Part shown: positions 17,432 to 27,018 of the stretch, piece after piece | Position numbering within the stretch: the first letter of the stretch is position 1 | How the letters are laid out: each line of letters begins with the position of its first letter | Assembly (NCBI RefSeq): GCF_029763755.1 | Contig: NZ_JARUVM010000020.1 | Coordinates: forward strand, 1 to 60,722 | Origin: Luteimonas sp. 8-5 | GTDB taxonomy: Bacteria > Pseudomonadota > Gammaproteobacteria > Xanthomonadales > Xanthomonadaceae | Direction: 5' to 3' | DNA: 60,722 nt | Position numbers and translations under genes: made by a program | The notes under the pieces: model-generated | The model's database searches: none | The model's input: the letters and a program-made list of their open reading frames with translations, nothing else | Told to the model about the DNA's origin: nothing

Positions 17432-17854
17432 ATGAAGAAGATCCAGCAAGGCTTTACCCTGATCGAACTGATGATCGTGATCGCGATCCTCGGCATCCTG
17501 ATGGCCATCGCCATCCCGGCCTACCAGGACTACACCGTCCGCGCGAAGGTTTCGGAAGGCATGAACCTGGCCGGCGCGGCCAAACTGGCTGTGGCCGAGA
17601 CGATGTCGTCGACCAGCGAGTTCCCGGACAGCAACACCGAGGCCGGTATCGTCACCCCGGCGTCGATCAGCGGCAACAACGTCACCAGCGTGACGGTTGG
17701 CGGCAGCGGCGTGATCACCATTCTGTACTCGGGTGCGGAAATCGGTGGCGACACGCTCGTTCTCACCCCTGCGGACAACCAGGGTTCGATCTCCTGGTCC
17801 TGCAACACCGGCAGCACCGTCGAGGCAAAGTATCGCCCGGCCAATTGCCGTTAA
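17432..17854 (+). CDS. pilA: Type IV major pilin
   Basis: 140-residue type IVa prepilin. Leader MKKIQQG is cut by PilD before F8, giving N-methyl-Phe and the hydrophobic helix [20 protein letters not shown] with the conserved Glu at mature position 5. The globular part is rich in Ser/Thr ([13 protein letters not shown]), and a C-terminal Cys pair (WSCNTGS...ANCR) forms the D-region. The ATG at 17432 follows AGGGGAG; an upstream frame from 17288 would pass through the promoter. The glycosyltransferase-like gene next door makes O-glycosylation plausible. Confidence 0.95.
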   Translation: MKKIQQGFTLIELMIVIAILGILMAIAIPAYQDYTVRAKVSEGMNLAGAAKLAVAETMSSTSEFPDSNTEAGIVTPASISGNNVTSVTVGGSGVITILYSGAEIGGDTLVLTPADNQGSISWSCNTGSTVEAKYRPANCR

Positions 17855-17877
17855 TCTGTTTTGATATAGCGTCACAT

Positions 17878-17906
17878 GAAGCCCCCGCTCGGGGGCTTCT
17901 TTTTTT
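17878..17906 (+). terminator. Intrinsic terminator of pilA
   Basis: GAAGCCCCCG-CTC-GGGGGCTTC-type hairpin followed by seven T residues, 23 bases after the pilA stop. It separates pilA from the glycan island 18 bases further on. Confidence 0.93.
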
Positions 17907-17924
17907 CATTGTGGGTGCCGACGG

Positions 17925-19865
17925 ATGTCCGAGACTCGCTACATCGGGAGATTCCCCGGTAAAGCCGGAATAGGCATCGCTTTTGCGGTGCTATTGCTTG
18001 GTTGCCTGCTGCTGAGTTGGCCGGCCTTGAATGGCCCATTCCTCTTCGACGACTTCCCCAATCTTCAACACCTGGCGGGGCTGCGTGGCGAGCTGACCTG
18101 GCCTGCGCTCGCTGATTACATGCGTCAGTACGGCGGAACGCCGGGCCGCCCATTGTCAATGCTCAGCTTCGTCCTCAACGATGCTGCATGGCCGAGTACG
18201 CCTTGGGCGTTCAAATACACCAACTTGATGCTGCATCTTCTGATAGGGACGCTGGTGTTCGGTTTCGCGCGAACGTTGGCCATCTTGGTCCTTGAAGAGC
18301 GTCTGGCGCATATTGCTGCCTTGCTCACCATGGCGGCGTGGCTGCTTCACCCCATGCAGCTTTCGACCAGCATGCTGGTTGTGCAGCGCATGACCCAGCT
18401 CTCGATGCTATTTGCGATCTCGGGGCTGTGGGGATATGTGGCGTTTGCGCACCGCGCCAGGAGCACGGCAACCTCAATATTACCTGTCGTGATTCTCGGG
18501 TTGGGGACAGCTCTCGCTGTGCTATCCAAGGAAACTGGGGCACTTGCACCCCTTCTCGCCGTTGTGATCAACATGACGTTGTTGAGGGGCCACTTGCAAT
18601 CGATATCGGCGCGGCACCGCTCGCTGTTGCACTGGGGGACATTGGCTCCTGTGCTCGTGATGGTTGTGGTGATTGCCTCCAAATGGGACGTGGCGAGCAA
18701 TTTCAGCAACCGCGATTTCACAATGGGCGAGCGCCTCTTGAGTGAAGCGCGGGCCCTCATGGCTTATTTGTCCCAAATCTTGATACCCAGCCTACGTGGC
18801 GGCGGCATCTACCACGACGATTTCGTGGTTTCGCGCGGCATACTGCAACCGTGGGTTACCCTTCCTGCCGTCCTTGGCGTAGTTGCACTGCTTGCAAGCG
18901 CCGTAATTCTCCGTCGTCGCCACCCCGTGTTTGCATTCGCAGTTGGCTGGTTCTTTTGCGGCCACATTTTGGAGTCGAGCGTTTTCCCACTCGAGCTCTA
19001 TTTCGAACATAGAAATTACTTGCCAATGTTCGGACCGATGTTCGCCATGGCTTTTTTTGTCGCCAAACCACCAGAGAAATGGCGCTTGGGCATAACGATT
19101 CTTGCTGGTTCGTGGATTATATTCGTGGCCTTCCTGACTTGGGTGCAGGCTCCTATTTGGGGAGACGTCCGCAAGCTGACTGCAATCTGGGCAATCGAAC
19201 ATCCGAATTCGCCTCGTGCCGCAGCGCAACGCGCTCACTATTACGCTGGAAGGGGCCAAAGCGAGCAGGCCGCGAGGTCTCTCCTCGATGCATACCATAG
19301 GGGTGTTCGCGGAAACAGCTTCCCACTGCAAGCATTGAATATCGCCTGCTTGCTGAACAATGAAGCCTTGGCCGAAGAAGCACGACCGGCTGCCATTATT
19401 GAGATGGAGACTAGTACTTACAATCGAGCGCTTCTGGAAACAATGCCTAAAATTCGAAGGGCCATCCAGGGAAACACGTGCCCCCTCATCCTCACTGATG
19501 AAGATTGGACGACGTTCACGGTTAAGTTGTTGGAAAACCCGGGATATGCAGAGCCAGGCGTCCAGAACTATATTCATGTGGAGCGAGCATATTTTTTCCG
19601 GAGTCAACTTGACTTGGATAGCACCATGCGGGAGTTTGAATCCGCTTGGTCGTTGCGGAAATCACCCAAGCTCGCGCACCTAATATCCGCGACGCTGGCG
19701 AGCGCGGGTCTTTATGACGAAGCCGAAAAGTGGGCGGATCTCGCCTACGATAATCGCCTTACGGGATATCAGGGGTGGCTTTCCGATGACGACGTTGTGT
19801 CCTTGCGATTGAAGGAAAGCTTGAAGCAATATCGCAAGACCGACAGCGATTCCGATTCGAATTGA
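17925..19865 (+). CDS. TMTC-like GT-C membrane glycosyltransferase with TPR tail, candidate pilin glycosyltransferase
   Basis: 646-residue multi-span membrane protein. Residues about 15-420 hold ten or so hydrophobic segments with GT-C features: an acidic pair in the first loop (GPFLFDDFPNLQHL), GRPLSMLSFVLN, KYTNLMLHLLIGTLVFGFAR, SKETGALAPLLAVV and EHRNYLPMFGP, an arrangement like eukaryotic TMTC O-mannosyltransferases. Residues about 440-640 look like TPR-type helical repeats. Position directly after pilA fits the place where TfpW/TfpO-type pilin glycosyltransferases are found, but no sequence identity to those is claimed. Lower GC than its neighbours. Pilin glycosylation is inferred. Confidence 0.65.
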   Translation: MSETRYIGRFPGKAGIGIAFAVLLLGCLLLSWPALNGPFLFDDFPNLQHLAGLRGELTWPALADYMRQYGGTPGRPLSMLSFVLNDAAWPSTPWAFKYTNLMLHLLIGTLVFGFARTLAILVLEERLAHIAALLTMAAWLLHPMQLSTSMLVVQRMTQLSMLFAISGLWGYVAFAHRARSTATSILPVVILGLGTALAVLSKETGALAPLLAVVINMTLLRGHLQSISARHRSLLHWGTLAPVLVMVVVIASKWDVASNFSNRDFTMGERLLSEARALMAYLSQILIPSLRGGGIYHDDFVVSRGILQPWVTLPAVLGVVALLASAVILRRRHPVFAFAVGWFFCGHILESSVFPLELYFEHRNYLPMFGPMFAMAFFVAKPPEKWRLGITILAGSWIIFVAFLTWVQAPIWGDVRKLTAIWAIEHPNSPRAAAQRAHYYAGRGQSEQAARSLLDAYHRGVRGNSFPLQALNIACLLNNEALAEEARPAAIIEMETSTYNRALLETMPKIRRAIQGNTCPLILTDEDWTTFTVKLLENPGYAEPGVQNYIHVERAYFFRSQLDLDSTMREFESAWSLRKSPKLAHLISATLASAGLYDEAEKWADLAYDNRLTGYQGWLSDDDVVSLRLKESLKQYRKTDSDSDSN

Positions 19866-19869
19866 TTCC

Positions 19870-21033
19870 ATGAGTCGAGCATGCACAGCTGCTGGAGAGG
19901 AGGCCTCAACGCATCGCATAGATGTACTGATGGTTAGCACGTCCTACCCAACAAGCTTCTCTGACTGGCGTGGAATTTTCATCCGGAATCTTGCGTTCTC
20001 CTTAGCTCGGCGACGCGACCTCGACCTTCAAATTTGGGCGCCTCCTGGGGACATCCCTAAGAACGTCGCCTACGCGCCCACCAGCCGAGAAAGACGTTGG
20101 CTCGCCGAACTGATGTCATCCGGAGGGATCGCACATCTGTTCCGGTCTGGCGGCCTTCGGTCACTATGGGCTCCAATTCGATTGCTCTCGCTTTTGCGCA
20201 AAGCGTATGGCCGTACCTCAACCGACATCTACCATGTCAATTGGCTACAGAATGCGCTTAGTATCCCTGGGGACGGGCGGCCACTTCTGGCAACGGTCCT
20301 TGGAACTGATCTGCAGCTCCTGAAGCTTCCGATGGTTCGTTCGCTGCTGCGCCGATCCTTCAAACATCGTCGCGTCGCAATCTGCCCCAATGCTGACTGG
20401 ATGGTTCCAATCTTGAACGATGCTTTCGGCGATATTGCGAAAGTATGCTTTGTCCCATTCGGCATCGAACCCAGTTGGTACGAGATGCATCGCTCCATTT
20501 CACGTACGGTCGACAAAGATTGGCTGTGCGTGACTCGGCTGACGCGAGACAAGATCGGAACGCTGTTTGAGTGGGGTGCCCCATTTTTCTCTGGCGCAAA
20601 GCGTTCACTGCATTTGTTCGGCCCGATGCAAGAAGAGATGCCGTTGCCCGACTGGGTGCACTATCACGGGCCAGTCACGCCGGAAGTTCTCCGCGACGAG
20701 TGGTTTCCACGCGTTCATGGCTTGATTACCCTCAGCCAACATTCCGAGGGGAGGCCACAGGTGATGCTCGAAGCCATGGCCGCCGGACTCCCGATCATTG
20801 CATCGGATCTGCCTGCCCATGTGGACATCATCCAGCATGGGTTGAACGGCATGATATGCAAGGGCCCCGCAGAGGTGGGAACCGCATTGGAGACGCTAGA
20901 AGACGGCATGGTGAACCGACGCATGGGTGAACAGGGGCGCGCTTGGGTATCAAGGGAGATTGGGACTTGGGACGATTGTGCAGGCCGCTATGCGAATCTC
21001 TATCATGAACTTCTCTGCGAATCTCGCATATGA
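19870..21033 (+). CDS. Glycosyltransferase family 4
   Basis: 387-residue GT-B fold retaining glycosyltransferase. The N-terminal domain begins about residue 17 (DVLMVSTSYPTSFSDWRG with RGIFIRN acceptor-side pattern). The C-terminal domain carries the nucleotide-sugar EX7E region in EGRPQVMLEAMAAGLPIIAS, followed by GLNGMI. Cytoplasmic or membrane-associated. It starts 4 bases after the TMTC-like gene and overlaps the next gene by 4, so it belongs to the same rightward operon. Donor sugar is not predictable. Confidence 0.88.
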   Translation: MSRACTAAGEEASTHRIDVLMVSTSYPTSFSDWRGIFIRNLAFSLARRRDLDLQIWAPPGDIPKNVAYAPTSRERRWLAELMSSGGIAHLFRSGGLRSLWAPIRLLSLLRKAYGRTSTDIYHVNWLQNALSIPGDGRPLLATVLGTDLQLLKLPMVRSLLRRSFKHRRVAICPNADWMVPILNDAFGDIAKVCFVPFGIEPSWYEMHRSISRTVDKDWLCVTRLTRDKIGTLFEWGAPFFSGAKRSLHLFGPMQEEMPLPDWVHYHGPVTPEVLRDEWFPRVHGLITLSQHSEGRPQVMLEAMAAGLPIIASDLPAHVDIIQHGLNGMICKGPAEVGTALETLEDGMVNRRMGEQGRAWVSREIGTWDDCAGRYANLYHELLCESRI

Positions 21034-21941
21034 GCAGCTCAATCCTAGTCCTGGGCGCCTCTGGGTTCATCGGCAGACACCTGTGTGAGTCAATCGCGAA
21101 GTCAGGAAATCCAGTTATCGCTGCGACGCGATCTCAAGCCATTTTCCGCCAGCCTGGCATTTCGAATGTGGTCGCTCCGTTTGATGATCCATCGCATTTT
21201 TCGGCCCTGCTAGATGGTTGCGATGCGGTAATTCATGCAGCATCCCGCAGCACACCGGTGAGCAGCGCCGCCCAGCCTCAACTGGACGGAAATCTGAAGA
21301 CCACGCTGGCTCTAATAGAGGCACTGCAGTACGCGCCATCGTGCCGGGTGATCTTTCTATCGTCAGGGGGCACCTTATATGGGGACAGAGCGGATCCTGC
21401 TCGGGAAATAGACCCACTAAGACCACGCTCCTACCACGGAGCGGGTAAAGCGGCTGCGGAGCACTTCTTTCACGCTTGGGCAACTCAGTACGACGGCACA
21501 GCAATCTTGCTCCGGCCATCGAATATCTACGGACCGGGCCAGTCGGCCAGGAATGGCTTCGGCATCATCCCTACGGCGTTCGATTGCGCATTGCATGCAA
21601 AACCACTAACCATCTTCGATGGCGAATCAGTTCGCGATTATCTGTACATCGACGACTTCGTCGCCCTCTGCCATCGAGCTCTGGTGACGCCCATTGACCG
21701 CGGAGCGCAGGTTTTCAACGCCGCGAGCGGAGAAGGCATCTCGTTGGATACGCTGGTAGATCACATCGATGCGGTGACTGGGCAAACGATTGAGCGCGTC
21801 TACCAGCCTTCCCGTCTGGTCGACATCCATACAATCGTTGCAGACCCGACTGCTGCTAAATCACAATTCGACTGGTTCCCTAGCACTTCTCTTGAGGAAG
21901 GGTTGCGCCAAACATGGCATTGGTTTACCACCCAGGCCTGA
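21030..21941 (+). CDS. NAD-dependent epimerase/dehydratase (extended SDR)
   Basis: 303-residue nucleotide-sugar epimerase or dehydratase. Rossmann motif GASGFIG at residues 9-15, LSSGGTLYGD, and LRPSNIYGPGQ are typical. The catalytic Tyr-x-x-x-Lys reads SYHGAGK, so the Tyr is five, not four, residues before the Lys and a His sits at the usual Tyr place. It may be an atypical enzyme or catalytically weak. It overlaps the upstream gene by 4 and the downstream gene by 28 bases. Likely makes or modifies the sugar used by the neighbouring transferases. Confidence 0.88.
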   Translation: MSSSILVLGASGFIGRHLCESIAKSGNPVIAATRSQAIFRQPGISNVVAPFDDPSHFSALLDGCDAVIHAASRSTPVSSAAQPQLDGNLKTTLALIEALQYAPSCRVIFLSSGGTLYGDRADPAREIDPLRPRSYHGAGKAAAEHFFHAWATQYDGTAILLRPSNIYGPGQSARNGFGIIPTAFDCALHAKPLTIFDGESVRDYLYIDDFVALCHRALVTPIDRGAQVFNAASGEGISLDTLVDHIDAVTGQTIERVYQPSRLVDIHTIVADPTAAKSQFDWFPSTSLEEGLRQTWHWFTTQA

Positions 21942-22957
21942 ATACACCTGCGCGACCCCGCGTATCCGTTTGCATAGCAAACTACAATGGGGAGAAGCTG
22001 CTTCAAGCATGCCTCGACTCTGTATGGGCGCAAGATTGTGATTTCGATTTCGAAGTTCTGGTGCACGATGATGCATCCAGTGACTCTTCAGTCGACTTGA
22101 TTAGGCGCTGCTACCCGCAAGTAGAGCTTCTGGTTTCTTACGAGAATGTTGGGTACTGCGTAAGCAATAATCGCATGGTGGAAAGGGCGCGTGGCGACTT
22201 CGTTCTGCTTTTGAACAATGACGCAGCCTTGGAGAAGGACGCTATTCGAAGTCTCATCAGCGCAGCGGAATATGGCGGTGCGCCGGCCATCCTCACCCTT
22301 CCACAATATGACTGGGAAACCGGTGATTTGGTTGACAGGGGATGCCTGGTAGATCCGTTCTTCAACCCAATTCCGAATAGAGAGGCCCGCGCCGAAGTTG
22401 CGTATGTAATTGGCGCCTGCCTTTGGTGCCCGCGGGAAACATGGCAATCTCTCGGGGGATTTCCGGAGTGGATGGGGTCAGTCGCGGAAGATCTTTACCT
22501 GTGCGGCCTAGCCCGGCTCCGAGGCGTAGAAGTGAAAGCGCTTTCTATGAGTGGATATCGGCACCGCCAAGGTAGTAGCTTCGGTGGAAACCGTGTTGGT
22601 GCCGACGGACTACGCACAACCGTGCGTCGCAGACGACTAAGCGAGCGAAACAAAACCCTATCTTTGGCCGTTCTCACGCCAGGGATCTGGGTTATTCCGA
22701 TACTGATCGCGCATCTACTCGCCCTTTCGGTCGAAGGAGCCTTGATGAGCTTGGCGCGTCGCGACACGCGACTCTGGCGCGACGTCTATTTCCCTGCAAT
22801 CACAGCACCCTTCCATGAAGCCAGGGCGCTAAGGGAACGGCGAAAACTCGTCCAAGGAACTCGATCCATTACAACACGCCGATGGTTCAACACTGTTCGC
22901 TTTCAGCTACGGAAGGTAGTTCTCTTATCAAGATACGGGGTGCCGCGAGTCGACTGA
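21914..22957 (+). CDS. Glycosyltransferase family 2
   Basis: 347-residue inverting GT-A transferase. VSVCIANYNGEKLLQACLDS at about residue 17, VHDDASSDSS (nucleotide-binding Asp), LLLNNDAALE as the metal-binding motif, and a C-terminal hydrophobic stretch (about 255-275). Rhamnosyl/other WbbL-like transferases share this layout. The start at 21914 overlaps the epimerase gene by 28 bases; a later start is possible. Last gene of the rightward glycan operon; only 10 bases separate it from the convergent methyltransferase, with no visible terminator. Confidence 0.87.
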   Translation: MALVYHPGLNTPARPRVSVCIANYNGEKLLQACLDSVWAQDCDFDFEVLVHDDASSDSSVDLIRRCYPQVELLVSYENVGYCVSNNRMVERARGDFVLLLNNDAALEKDAIRSLISAAEYGGAPAILTLPQYDWETGDLVDRGCLVDPFFNPIPNREARAEVAYVIGACLWCPRETWQSLGGFPEWMGSVAEDLYLCGLARLRGVEVKALSMSGYRHRQGSSFGGNRVGADGLRTTVRRRRLSERNKTLSLAVLTPGIWVIPILIAHLLALSVEGALMSLARRDTRLWRDVYFPAITAPFHEARALRERRKLVQGTRSITTRRWFNTVRFQLRKVVLLSRYGVPRVD

Positions 22958-22967
22958 TCTCGCACGC

Positions 22968-23750
22968 TCAAGGTGCTTCAAAAGCCAAAAAGGGCTCTGC
23001 CGCGTTAACTCCGGCCTTCCGTACGTCTACATCAGGCAGTAACTCGGCGTGACTCCGAACCATCGGACGAAGACCCGTGGACGCGAATCTCGCAACAATA
23101 TCTTGGCCATAGAGGCGAACGTGATCCTCTTGGCCATACGCCTGCCGCCTCGCTTCCGGTTCAATGATTCCAGGATCGAACCAGGTATGCCGCAGGGTCG
23201 CGCTATATGGTGTTTGCAAAATGGCGACCCCACCGGAGCGAAGGACTCGTGAAATCTCCCTCAACGCCTGTAGATCGTCCGACACATGCTCCAAAACATG
23301 ATTGGCGATAACGATATCGAACGCATTGTCGGCAAAAGGCATTGCCTCGATGTTCACTGGTAGCACATCCGGTGCATCTGGATACAAATCACACTTCGTA
23401 TAGCTTAGGGGCCTCGTCGCGCAAATGATCTTGGATAAACGACGCTCCGGGGCAAAATGCAGAATCCGAGCTTCTCGCATTCCTTCCATCAAGCCCGACG
23501 CTTTCAAGTACAGAAACAGGTGACGTTCGCGATCGTGCGCGCCACAGCGTGGGCACTCAAAGTTGGTCACATCGCTACCAACCACCTGGAGCGCGTGCAT
23601 CAGCGGCGGCCGGCGCCCATCTCGATAGGGCATGAACCCCCGCACCTGATGAGCACATATCTCGCAGAATCGGCTACCGCCGGGAACCCAGCGTGCCAAG
23701 GCGTATCGAGCCAACTTCACCAAGTTCAATGCATTTACTCCAACGCTCAT
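22968..23750 (-). CDS. Class I SAM-dependent methyltransferase with N-terminal zinc-ribbon-like segment
   Basis: 260 residues. An N-terminal Cys-rich part (CEICAHQ ... CPRCGAHDRERH, about residues 28-75) resembles a zinc ribbon. A methyltransferase core follows: ILHFAPERRLS, DAPDVLPVNIEAMPFADNAF, the DIVIANHVLEHVSDD motif and VLRSGGVAILQTP. It probably methylates a sugar or lipid-linked glycan. Start overlaps the end of the upstream GT2 gene by 4 bases (ATGA). Last gene of the seven-gene leftward glycan operon. Confidence 0.83.
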   Translation of the reverse strand: MSVGVNALNLVKLARYALARWVPGGSRFCEICAHQVRGFMPYRDGRRPPLMHALQVVGSDVTNFECPRCGAHDRERHLFLYLKASGLMEGMREARILHFAPERRLSKIICATRPLSYTKCDLYPDAPDVLPVNIEAMPFADNAFDIVIANHVLEHVSDDLQALREISRVLRSGGVAILQTPYSATLRHTWFDPGIIEPEARRQAYGQEDHVRLYGQDIVARFASTGLRPMVRSHAELLPDVDVRKAGVNAAEPFLAFEAP

Positions 23751-24745
23751 CTGTGGTGGAGCACCGGAACGCAGTGTCCACCCAGCAGCTTACAAAGGCG
23801 ATGCTTCCCCCAGAAGCCAAGCGCGCGGAAGAGATCCCACATCGCCATTACCCCAACAACGAGAGAGCCGCGAGGAGATTCGGATACAACCCTCGGCCAC
23901 CATTCGCGGACCAACCCCATATCCCTTGTACGTATCGCCCGCACGGCTACGCGGCTCAGAAAGTTCGCAAGCCCCCAGGCGTAGTCCCAATCTCCAACAG
24001 CTTCCCGAGGCACACTCAGAATAGCCTCCCAGTAAAGCCTTCGCACTGTCTCGTTCCGGGACAAAACCATGGATCCAATAGTGTTCACGCGATACGCAAC
24101 AAAAGGTTTACTTATCTGGGCAAGAACCCCGCGTCTCGCGTGAAGCAAATGCGCCCGATAGTCGATCAGGTCGTCCGCAATCTCCAGCCAAGAACCTACC
24201 AGTTCCGATCGGATCATGACGGAACTGTTATTGAGAAAGTTGCCTCGACGAACCATCGCCGCAAGATCGAAAGTGGCATCTCCAACATCATTGAATAAGC
24301 CAATGCGTTGTCCAGCTTCGGTGACGGTAACTGCATTCGTATAAACGGCTACGCAGTCAGCATGTTGGTCGAGATACGCCGCTTGGGCATCGATCTTTCC
24401 TGGAAACCAGTAGTCGTCACCATCCAGCCTGGCCACGTAGCGGCCCTTGGCGAGCCGCATAAGAAACTGCGTGTTCTTAGATGGACCCAACCTCGAACCA
24501 TGGCGGATATGGGTCACGAGATGCGGATGTTGCTTGGCAATCAGGGCGACGATCTCGCTGGTTCCATCGTCCGAACAGTCGTCCCCAACAATAACCTCCA
24601 GAAGGCGCCGGCCTCCTTGGTCAAGCACGCTCAACAAGCACTGCGCGACATAGTCCCGCTGGTTGCATGTCGTTATGCAGACCGTGACATCGGGACCTCC
24701 ATGCGGCGACAAGTCCCTTCTCAAGTTGTCTTCCGGAATAGCCAC
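23747..24745 (-). CDS. Glycosyltransferase family 2
   Basis: 332-residue GT-A transferase: DVTVCITTCNQRDYVAQCLL, EVIVGDDCSDDGTSEI, and YVARLDGDDYWFPGK with the metal-binding DGDD, in a WfgS-like arrangement. A GTG at 24743-24745, 5 bases after the wzx-like stop, is taken as start; the longer frame back to 25045 lies inside the flippase gene and is not plausible. Translation may be coupled to the flippase gene. Confidence 0.85.
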   Translation of the reverse strand: MAIPEDNLRRDLSPHGGPDVTVCITTCNQRDYVAQCLLSVLDQGGRRLLEVIVGDDCSDDGTSEIVALIAKQHPHLVTHIRHGSRLGPSKNTQFLMRLAKGRYVARLDGDDYWFPGKIDAQAAYLDQHADCVAVYTNAVTVTEAGQRIGLFNDVGDATFDLAAMVRRGNFLNNSSVMIRSELVGSWLEIADDLIDYRAHLLHARRGVLAQISKPFVAYRVNTIGSMVLSRNETVRRLYWEAILSVPREAVGDWDYAWGLANFLSRVAVRAIRTRDMGLVREWWPRVVSESPRGSLVVGVMAMWDLFRALGFWGKHRLCKLLGGHCVPVLHHR

Positions 24746-24750
24746 CAGGA

Positions 24751-26199
24751 TTACCTGAGAACAAGCCGCAAGAATCGTGAAAATTCTCGAACGTGAGACA
24801 AACCAAAGACCATGCTTGCAATCAAATAGACGGCCGCCGCCACTGGAACCAACACAAGAAGTTGAAGGCTCGCCCCCCCAATGACGTGAGGCCCAAGCAG
24901 CCACACCGCTGCAACCATTATGAACGAAGAAACGAATATTCCCAGCAAGACACGCAATTGCGAAATCGCCCCAAACTCCAGGAGGCGGCCGGTATAGAAA
25001 CAATTCACGACATACGACAGGGCTGCGGTCGCTACTTGACTCCATGCGATAGCCAACAGCCCATATCTACTGGCGATAACCAGGGCAAGAACACCGACGC
25101 CCTTCTTGATGAACTCTAGCCTGAGCACCAGTCTGGAATGGCCTTGGGCCAGCAAGGCACTCACGTTGAGTACTTGCAAAGGCCAGACTGCTCCGACCAA
25201 GCAAAGAACCTGCAACAGCGGCACAACCGGGAGCCAACGGGCGCCAAACAGAAAGACAACCAGTGGTTCCGCGGTGACGGCTAATCCGGCCATGAGAGGC
25301 AGATTGACGAACATGATCATGCGGGAAGCCTTGGCGAATGCCTTCTGCAAGGACAGCTTGTCGGTGGCCGTTCTAGAAAAAGCGGGCAAGGCAACCCGAT
25401 TGAGCATGTTTGTCAGGAGCGTAGTAGGCAACTGCTGGGTGGACTGCGCCCGGGTATAGAACCCAAGATCAGCTGCGCTGAAGATCTTTCCAATAACGAC
25501 GCTATAAATCCTTGTATAGAGGGAATCCACGATATTGGCCGCCATTACATGGAAGCCAAAGGAAAAAAGCCCACGGAAGGCCACCCGATCGAAGATCATT
25601 TCAGGGCGCCAACGATGTGAAACCCACAGCAGCAGCGTCGAAACGGTCAACTGGATCACCAGTTGCCACGCGAGACTCCATGCACCGTACCCGTTCGAGG
25701 CGAGCAGCACCGCCACGCCCCCCGAGATGGCCCACGACCAGAATGTGGCCAGGGTGAGGGGACGAAAGTTCAGCGTCTTGACTAGAAGCGTGGTATGTAT
25801 CGATCCGAACGCTCCAATCACCACGCTAACCGCCATCAATCGGGTTATGCCCTCTAGCTCGGGTTCCACGAAGAATCTTGCAATTAGTGGAGCGCACAAC
25901 GAGAGTGCCAGTGCCGCCACGAGGGCCACGACAATATTGAACAGGAAGACGGTTGACTCTTCGCGCCGACCGACATCTTGGCGCTGAATCAAGGCCGTAG
26001 ATAATCCAGAGTCGACAAAGACATTGGCTACCGCGCTAAACACCAAGACGATGGCCATCAAACCGAACTCAGCTGGTGATACAAGGCGAGCAAGCACCAC
26101 TGTGATCGCAAATCCAAAGATCGCGCGCAACGCGCCATCCGCGCCGCTCCAAAGCGTGGCACGGTGGGTGCGCGAGGCTAGACTCATCCCGTCTTCCAT
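24751..26199 (-). CDS. Polysaccharide flippase, Wzx/MOP superfamily
   Basis: 482-residue membrane protein with about twelve to fourteen hydrophobic segments. The start MSLASRTHRATLWSGADGALRAIFGFAITVVLARLVSPAEFGLMAI is typical of lipopolysaccharide/oligosaccharide flippases (PST/MVF families), which move undecaprenol-linked sugars across the inner membrane. The annotated ATG is at 26199 (MEDGMSLA); a start four codons later is equally possible. The start codon directly abuts the stop of the sulfotransferase gene. Confidence 0.88.
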   Translation of the reverse strand: MEDGMSLASRTHRATLWSGADGALRAIFGFAITVVLARLVSPAEFGLMAIVLVFSAVANVFVDSGLSTALIQRQDVGRREESTVFLFNIVVALVAALALSLCAPLIARFFVEPELEGITRLMAVSVVIGAFGSIHTTLLVKTLNFRPLTLATFWSWAISGGVAVLLASNGYGAWSLAWQLVIQLTVSTLLLWVSHRWRPEMIFDRVAFRGLFSFGFHVMAANIVDSLYTRIYSVVIGKIFSAADLGFYTRAQSTQQLPTTLLTNMLNRVALPAFSRTATDKLSLQKAFAKASRMIMFVNLPLMAGLAVTAEPLVVFLFGARWLPVVPLLQVLCLVGAVWPLQVLNVSALLAQGHSRLVLRLEFIKKGVGVLALVIASRYGLLAIAWSQVATAALSYVVNCFYTGRLLEFGAISQLRVLLGIFVSSFIMVAAVWLLGPHVIGGASLQLLVLVPVAAAVYLIASMVFGLSHVREFSRFLRLVLR

Positions 26200-27018
26200 C
26201 TACCCAGCGAGGAACTGGAAAAGCGGTGTACCACGTAGCTCTTCCACCATCATTCTTCCAATATCCGGGTTCAGCTCCGACCCCGGGCTACCCAGGGCAC
26301 GCCGGCGAAATACACCGTACGTATCGCCGTCGTCTTGGGAGGTGGAGTCTTTTACGAATTGGATCGACTGATTGTCGAGTCCCAGGTTGCAAAAGGTCAT
26401 GAGACTGGCCAATTCGTCCTGAGGAGCCGCCACCAGATCCTCGTATCGGATCAAGCGGACACGGCTCGGGTATTGGCTCTCGAGGCTCAGCATCAGATTT
26501 GCGAAAACCTTCCAACGCTCAAAGCCAAACCAGTTTTCTTCCAATCCTGCGTTTTTCTTAGTTGCGTTACGCCACTCGCTTTCTAGTTCCCATGACGGAT
26601 CAAATTCGCGCGGGGCGCGCATCCAGGAAGCAAGAACCGACCGCGGATCCCTCACGATCCCGACCACCCTCATTGACGGGGAAACAGTCATTAGATGAGG
26701 AAGAAGGCTATGGAATCGAACCTCTTTGTAAACCAGATGGGTTGCATCTTCCTTGTCGAATACCGGCGCTTTCTCAGCCATCCTCGCAGATCCAGTCTGA
26801 AGAACGAAAGGATCGTTAGTTGCAAGCAGATCGGAAAAAAAAGATTGAACGTCAACCGGACTTGAGTTCTCGTTTATCCGGCCACGAAACGCATAAGAAA
26901 AGAACGGTTGATATCGATAAGCGACTCTTGGATTGCTATTAAACAGTTGCCCGAGCCAACTCGTACCAGAACGAGGCACCCCGTGAATCGCAACGACGTT
27001 ACTGACTGCTGCCATCAA
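26200..27018 (-). CDS. Sulfotransferase family protein
   Basis: 272-residue PAPS-dependent sulfotransferase. The 5'-phosphosulfate loop is HGVPRSGTSWLGQLF (residues about 11-25); the 3'-phosphate motif is VGIVRDPRSVLASW; LIRYEDLVAAPQDELASLM is a third family feature. In a glycan locus this points to sulfation of a sugar, a decoration rarely proposed for pilus or O-chain glycans of this bacterial family. It overlaps the WbqC gene by 4 bases. Confidence 0.87.
   Translation of the reverse strand: MMAAVSNVVAIHGVPRSGTSWLGQLFNSNPRVAYRYQPFFSYAFRGRINENSSPVDVQSFFSDLLATNDPFVLQTGSARMAEKAPVFDKEDATHLVYKEVRFHSLLPHLMTVSPSMRVVGIVRDPRSVLASWMRAPREFDPSWELESEWRNATKKNAGLEENWFGFERWKVFANLMLSLESQYPSRVRLIRYEDLVAAPQDELASLMTFCNLGLDNQSIQFVKDSTSQDDGDTYGVFRRRALGSPGSELNPDIGRMMVEELRGTPLFQFLAG

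Noticed and set aside
22958-22967. Terminator between the convergent glycan operons
   Set aside because: Only 10 bases separate the stops, and no hairpin with a T run is visible.
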